Source: Actinomycetes bacterium (GTDB lineage: Bacteria > Actinomycetota > Actinomycetes > Mycobacteriales > Micromonosporaceae). From it: a stretch of 16,932 bases of DNA. A program made the position numbers and the translations under genes. Within the stretch, counting starts at the first letter, position 1; each line of letters opens with the position of its first letter. Shown one piece after another: positions 12,977 to 16,932 of the stretch. Below the pieces are notes generated by a model. That model was not told the origin of the DNA and searched no databases. It worked only from the letters and a program-made list of their open reading frames with translations. The stretch covers positions 1 through 16,932 of the forward strand of contig JAJYSW010000045.1 in assembly GCA_021793335.1 (NCBI GenBank). Direction: 5' to 3'.

Positions 12977-13594
12977 ATGTCAACTGTTGCGATCGCGCCC
13001 GGGGGCAGCGGTGTACGGGATTACGTCCTGCGGCGGGCCGAGCCGGGGGACCTGGCCGAGGCGCGCTCGGTCATGCTCGACACGGTCTACCGCGATTTCG
13101 GCCACGGCTACCTGCCGCAGTGGCATTTCGACATCATCGATCTGGCATCGCATTATCTGGAGCCTGAGGACAACACGCTGTTCGTGGCCGAGCAGGGCGG
13201 CGCCGTGGTGGCGACGGCGGGGGTGCGGGCCTTGACGCCGACCTCACCGCCGCACCCGGTGGAGGCGACCTCACCTTTCGAACCGGGGCGGACGGCGACC
13301 CTGTACCGGGTCTACGTGCGGCCCGAGCACCGGCGGCAGGGACTGGCGGGCGCCCTGGTGGACACCTGCCTGGATTTCATCGCCTCACGTGAGCGGTACA
13401 CCGGCATCTACCTGCACACCGACGCTCGGACTCCCGGGGCGGTCGAGTTCTGGTCGAAGCGCGGCACGATCATCTGCGACGAACGGCTCGCGCCGCGCGG
13501 CACGTCCGGCGAGGACGCCGAGCCCTTCCAGACCGTCCATTTCGCTCTTGAAATGCGCCGTCGGGGCGATCACGGCGGGCGCGCCGCCGGCTGA
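12977..13594 (+). CDS. GNAT-family N-acetyltransferase
   Basis: The 205-residue protein carries the acetyl-CoA binding region of the GNAT fold at about 108-134: LYRVYVRPEHRRQGLAGALV, with RRQGLA (119-124) as the Q/R-x-x-G-x-A pyrophosphate loop. An N-terminal segment (LRRAEPGDLAEARSVM) and the C-terminal DARTPGAVEFWSKRG strand-helix are typical. It would acetylate an amine on a small molecule, peptide or protein; the substrate is unknown. The ATG at 12977 is chosen because the domain begins 18 residues in; the frame stays open far upstream, opposite the binding-protein gene, but that stretch has no family resemblance. It is divergent from the peptide-type transporter genes and may share their operator. 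Confidence 0.88.
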   Translation: MSTVAIAPGGSGVRDYVLRRAEPGDLAEARSVMLDTVYRDFGHGYLPQWHFDIIDLASHYLEPEDNTLFVAEQGGAVVATAGVRALTPTSPPHPVEATSPFEPGRTATLYRVYVRPEHRRQGLAGALVDTCLDFIASRERYTGIYLHTDARTPGAVEFWSKRGTIICDERLAPRGTSGEDAEPFQTVHFALEMRRRGDHGGRAAG

Positions 13595-13664
13595 GACGGC
13601 GGGCTGCTCCGGCTTTCCGCAGGCCCCGCCGATCCATGGCCGCCTCCCTGCGAGGCCCGGTCCT

Positions 13665-13733
13665 CTGCCCGGCTGAGGCCCGCCCGGCAGGCCAGAAGCC
13701 CCTGCATCCCGATCGGGCGTTCCGGCGGCCGAT
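13665..13733. terminator. Hairpins between convergent GNAT and ABC exporter genes
   Basis: The 174-nt gap holds two modest hairpins. CTGCC-(C)-GG (13665-13672) pairs with CCGGCAG (13684-13690) through one bulged C. ATCGG (13712-13716) pairs with CCGAT (13729-13733) with further inner pairs. Either or both could end the two converging transcripts. No T tract. Confidence 0.35.
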
Positions 13734-13768
13734 GCCCGTGGCCGTCGGAGCGTCCCTCCCTCGTCCGA

Positions 13769-15604
13769 CTATCGCTCGGCGGTGAGCAGCTGCGAGGCCG
13801 CCAGGTCCCGGTAGAGCTCGTCGGTCTCGACCAGTTCGGCGTGCGAGCCCACGGCCCGCACCAGCCCGGCGTCGAGCACCACGATCTGGTCGGCGCTGGT
13901 CACGGTCGAAAGGCGGTGCGCCACCACGAGCACATTGGTGCGCTCGGCCGCATCGAGCATGACCTGTTTGAGCGCGGCCTCGTTGGCGGCGTCGAGCTGC
14001 GAGGTGGCCTCATCGAGCAGTAGCAGCCGGGGTCTGCGCAGCAGCGCCCGGGCGATCGCCACCCGTTGACGTTCCCCGCCCGAGATCGTCATGCCCCGGT
14101 AGCCGATCGGCGAATCGAGGCCCTCGGGAAGCCGATCGACCAGCTCGCGCAGGCGTGCGAGCTCGACGATGCCCTCGACCTCCGCGTCCGTGGCCTCGGG
14201 GGCGGCCATGACGAGGTTCTCGCGCAGCGTCCCGTGCAGGACCGGCGCGTCCTGCTCGACGTAGCCGATCATGCCGCGCAGCGCGGCCAGCGGCCACGAC
14301 TCGACATCGCGGCCGTCGACGCTGACCGAGCCGCCGGTGGCCGGGTAGAACCGCTCGATGAGTGAGAAGACCGTGGTCTTGCCCGCTCCGGAGGGTCCGA
14401 CCAGCGCGGTCAGGCCTTTGCCGTCGGCTTCGAACGTGACGCCGTGGTGGACGTACGGGAGGTCTTCGGCGTAGCGGAAGGCGACGTCCCTGAAGGCCAC
14501 GCGGGCGGGGCCCTCGCCGATTTCGGGGGCGGTCCCGTTAGCGGGCTCCTCGGCGTCGAGCCCGGCCACGTCCTCGATGCGCTTGACGGCGGCCAGGCCG
14601 GTCTGGAGCTGCGCCAGCGATGCGGACAGGCCGCCGACCGGGCCCATGAGGTAGAACAGCAGCAGCAGGAAGCCGATGAGGGTGCCGACGTCCATCGCCC
14701 CGGAGGCGACGCGGCCGCCTCCGATGCCGAGCACCATCAGGAACGCGATGTTCACCGGCATGAACGCGGCCACGCCGGCCAGTCCCTCCCACAGCGAGGC
14801 GCGGACGCCCTTGTCGCGGGCGGTCGCCGCGGCCGCGCCGAGACGGTCGAGCTCGTATTCCTCGGCTCCGGACGCCTTGACGGTGCGGAAGGCGGTGAAG
14901 ACGCGCTCCAAGAGCGAGCCCATGTCCCCCAGGGCCTTCTGTGAATCCACTGTGGCCCTTCTGATGCGCGGCATGATGAACGCCAGCGTCACGGCCACCA
15001 GCGCGACCATCGCCGAAGTGGCGCCGAACAGGACGAGGTCGAGCCAGGCCATGAGGGCGATGCCGCCGAGGAGCATGAACGAGTCGGTGACACCGCCGAT
15101 GACGGTGGTGCTGGCGACGGTGCGCAGCAGGTTCGTGTCGGAGGTGAGCCGGGAGACCAGATCGCCGGGACGCAGCCGGTCGACTTCGGCGACCTTGAGA
15201 CGCACGAGCGTGCCGATGAGGTTCCGGCGCACCGACAGGACCACGTTCTGACCGGCGATCTGCATCAGGTAGGGGCCAAGAGCGCTGAGGACGCCGCCGA
15301 GGACGACGACGGCGGCGAGCAGGATCAGCGGCTCTCGCAGGGAGGCGTCCGCGGCGAGCGCGTCGATGATCTCCATGGCGATGAGCGGCTGGATCAGACC
15401 GGCGATGCCGCCCAGGAACGAGAGCGCTCCGCCGATGAGGAGCAGCCGCAGATGGTGGCGGGCGTACGACCACAAGCGGCTGATCGGGGCCCGTTCGGGA
15501 GCCTCGGCGGGTTCGGCGTCCGGTCGGTCGGGCGGCGGCGCGGTCGACGCCGTGGGCGGTGCTTCATCGGCCGGGGCGGTCTCGGCCGTACTGGTCACAG
15601 ACAT
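13769..15604 (-). CDS. Type I ABC exporter (fused membrane and ATP-binding domains)
   Basis: The 611-residue half-transporter would work as a homodimer, exporting a lipid, drug or peptide. An Ala/Pro/Glu-rich, low-complexity N-terminus (1-40) precedes six membrane helices (about 50-325) and a nucleotide-binding domain with Walker A GPSGAGKTT (403-411), Q-loop Gln451 (YVEQD), signature ISGGERQR (507-514; ISGGE rather than LSGGQ), Walker B LLLLDEATS (527-535) and switch His563 (VVAHRLST). All catalytic residues are present. There is no peptidase C39 domain. ATG 15604 is taken because AGGGAA lies 8 nt upstream and the frame above it reads as noise. The gene is on the same strand as, and 173 nt below, the methyltransferase gene, and the two may serve one pathway. 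Confidence 0.93.
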   Translation of the reverse strand: MSVTSTAETAPADEAPPTASTAPPPDRPDAEPAEAPERAPISRLWSYARHHLRLLLIGGALSFLGGIAGLIQPLIAMEIIDALAADASLREPLILLAAVVVLGGVLSALGPYLMQIAGQNVVLSVRRNLIGTLVRLKVAEVDRLRPGDLVSRLTSDTNLLRTVASTTVIGGVTDSFMLLGGIALMAWLDLVLFGATSAMVALVAVTLAFIMPRIRRATVDSQKALGDMGSLLERVFTAFRTVKASGAEEYELDRLGAAAATARDKGVRASLWEGLAGVAAFMPVNIAFLMVLGIGGGRVASGAMDVGTLIGFLLLLFYLMGPVGGLSASLAQLQTGLAAVKRIEDVAGLDAEEPANGTAPEIGEGPARVAFRDVAFRYAEDLPYVHHGVTFEADGKGLTALVGPSGAGKTTVFSLIERFYPATGGSVSVDGRDVESWPLAALRGMIGYVEQDAPVLHGTLRENLVMAAPEATDAEVEGIVELARLRELVDRLPEGLDSPIGYRGMTISGGERQRVAIARALLRRPRLLLLDEATSQLDAANEAALKQVMLDAAERTNVLVVAHRLSTVTSADQIVVLDAGLVRAVGSHAELVETDELYRDLAASQLLTAER

Positions 15605-15732
15605 CAGTGGCGTTCCCTGTTCCTCCGCTGGGTGTTCGCGGTCGCCGTCGACGCTACCCGGGCGGGCCGACGGCGCCCTCGGCCATCGGTCGGAGCCGAG
15701 GCTCGTCCCCTGGTCCGAGGACCTCGGTGCCG

Positions 15733-15756
15733 GACGGGTCGCGATCGCGGGCCGTC
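15733..15756 (-). terminator. Possible terminator after the methyltransferase gene
   Basis: GACGG (15733-15737) pairs with CCGTC (15752-15756) around the self-complementary CGCGATCGCG (15740-15749), 21 nt past the methyltransferase stop. If active, the exporter needs its own promoter; TAGCGT on the minus strand (15656-15651) is a weak -10 candidate. Confidence 0.35.
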
Positions 15757-15777
15757 GGGGAGGTCGCTTCGGGGCGC

Positions 15778-16932
15778 TCAGGCGAGGCGGATCGCGAGTC
15801 GGCTGTGCCGCTTGGGCACGACGAAGCGGCCTTCGACGGTGGGACCGACGCCGGAGCGGTAGGCCTCGATCTGGAGGCTGACGCCGTCGCGGCACTCACG
15901 GTTCCAGAGGACGACTTGCTCGGCGACGCGGGCGGCGAGATCCGAGCCGCCGGGCCCGTGCCCGCAGACGCCGATTTCGATATCGCTCCCATCGGCGCCG
16001 TTCGCGTCCCCGCGGCGGCAGGCCACGTAGGCGAACGCACCGCCGTCGACCACGGCCGGGTTGGCCCAGCGGAGCATGAGCCGCAGCCTGCCGTGGTCGC
16101 CGAAAGGCGCGCTCATGCGTCCGTAGCCGCTGAACGCGCAGGCCAGCCACAGCGAGAGTTGGGCGGTGTCCGCGCCCGGGGCGATGCGGACACCGGTCCA
16201 GACGGTGGTGCCGCGCTCGTCGAGCACGCCGCGGGCTCCGGCGGCCTCGACCTCTTCGTCCGCGTGAAAGGCGATGACGCGGCCCTCGGCCAGCTCCACG
16301 ATCTGGCTCTCGTGGGAGCCGATGCCGCGCATCGGCATGAACCCGCAGGCGATGATGGAGCGGCTGCGGAGGACGCCGCCGGTGTAGTCGAAGGCCACGG
16401 AGTGCTCGGAGCCGCGGATCTGGAGCGGCGCGACCAGACGGCCGCCCTCGACGAGTTGGTCCCACCACGCCGGCGGGAGATCCCAGGCGCCGACGGTGAC
16501 GATGATGCGGTCGTACGGTGCGGCGTCGGCGCAGCCGGCCTCGCCGTCGGCTTGGACGACGCGGACCCGCTCGTGTCCGATCGCGTCCAGCGCCGCTCTC
16601 GCCCGTTCGGCCGTGTCGGCGTCCAGGTCCACGGTGGTCACCGAGCCCTCGGGGCCGACCAGGGTGTCCAGCAGTGCGGCGTTATAGCCGGTGCCCGCAC
16701 CGATTTCCAATACCCGGTGGCCGGGGGCCACGCCGAGCTGTTCGAGCATCTCGGCCACGATGGAGGGTTGGGAGACCGAGCTGAGGGCATCGCCCTCATG
16801 GTTCCGTTTGGTGACGAACACGTCGTCGGCATAGGCGACACGCAGGGGGGCTTCGGGAATGAAGCGGTGCCGGGGCACGGCGAGCATCGCGTCCTCGACG
16901 GCGGCCGAGCGGATCGATCCGCGCTCGCGCAG
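15778..16932 (-). CDS. Protein-isoaspartate methyltransferase-like protein, RiPP-associated type, 5' end outside window
   Basis: The frame is open to the right edge; 384 residues are visible. The first, LRERG.IRSAAVEDAMLAVPRHRFIP, is typical of the PIMT N-terminus, so the ATG at 16887 is internal and the true start lies outside. The Rossmann methyltransferase core has SSVSQPSIVAEML (about 51-63), the SAM loop LEIGAGTGYN (75-84), acidic VDLD (101-104), and TVGAWDLPPAWWDQL with GGRLVAPL. About 170 further residues follow, containing CGFMPMRG and ending VVPKRHSRLAIRLA. Ordinary repair PIMTs of about 210 residues lack this extension. It recalls methyltransferases encoded with FxLD-type lanthipeptides or ATP-grasp peptides, which methylate an aspartate in a precursor peptide. 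The cognate precursor and modifying enzymes would lie beyond the right edge; this role is inference, the fold is not. Confidence 0.85.
   Translation of the reverse strand: MRERGSIRSAAVEDAMLAVPRHRFIPEAPLRVAYADDVFVTKRNHEGDALSSVSQPSIVAEMLEQLGVAPGHRVLEIGAGTGYNAALLDTLVGPEGSVTTVDLDADTAERARAALDAIGHERVRVVQADGEAGCADAAPYDRIIVTVGAWDLPPAWWDQLVEGGRLVAPLQIRGSEHSVAFDYTGGVLRSRSIIACGFMPMRGIGSHESQIVELAEGRVIAFHADEEVEAAGARGVLDERGTTVWTGVRIAPGADTAQLSLWLACAFSGYGRMSAPFGDHGRLRLMLRWANPAVVDGGAFAYVACRRGDANGADGSDIEIGVCGHGPGGSDLAARVAEQVVLWNRECRDGVSLQIEAYRSGVGPTVEGRFVVPKRHSRLAIRLA

Noticed and set aside
15605..15895. 97-codon upstream extension of the ABC exporter
   Set aside because: It runs into the methyltransferase 3' end and reads as Arg/Pro noise; a ribosome site supports the ATG at 15604.

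Overview
The window is about 70% GC, uses GTG starts freely, is densely packed and carries several actinobacterial hallmarks: an htrA-tatB pair, ffh overlapping an amidohydrolase gene, proline-rich DUF4190 membrane protein, CFP32-like double-VOC proteins and probable leaderless transcripts. I infer a chromosomal segment of a high-GC Actinomycetota. A Glycomyces/Micromonospora-type relative is possible, but the genus cannot be fixed from sequence alone. There is no phage, transposase, rRNA, tRNA or CRISPR.

Left part (1-2765). The tail of a membrane-anchored HtrA serine protease (open at the left edge) is followed by tatB with its own likely promoter and a terminator hairpin. A small VOC protein comes next and converges on a DUF4190 protein; a perfect 12-bp hairpin separates the two. 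The htrA-tatB order matches the known actinobacterial sigE/anti-sigma/htrA/tatB envelope-stress locus, whose first genes would lie off the left edge.

Middle part (3005-7756). On the minus strand ffh (SRP GTPase) overlaps an amidohydrolase gene by 4 nt. A 524-nt divergent region holding two strong adjacent hairpins separates ffh from a LacI-family regulator. mscL follows; its last 34 bp, including the stop codon, are repeated twice more in tandem downstream.

Right part (8003-16932). Two tandem double-VOC paralogues share the same ribosome-binding block. The second overlaps tail-to-tail, by 20 bp, with a minus-strand gene encoding a fused DppB-DppC peptide-type ABC permease. The permease lies directly behind a twin-arginine lipoprotein substrate-binding protein, and no ATPase gene is present. 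A GNAT acetyltransferase is divergent from the binding protein across 66 bp that contain a 7-bp-arm dyad on the predicted promoters. A type I ABC exporter follows, then a protein-isoaspartate-methyltransferase-like protein with a long C-terminal extension that runs off the right edge. The last two may be the edge of a ribosomal-peptide (RiPP) cluster; that is the most promising lead for a larger system.

Connections: TatB belongs to the pathway that would export the Tat-type binding protein; Ffh serves membrane-protein insertion; HtrA and MscL are envelope-stress functions. Otherwise the window is a mosaic of small independent transcription units.
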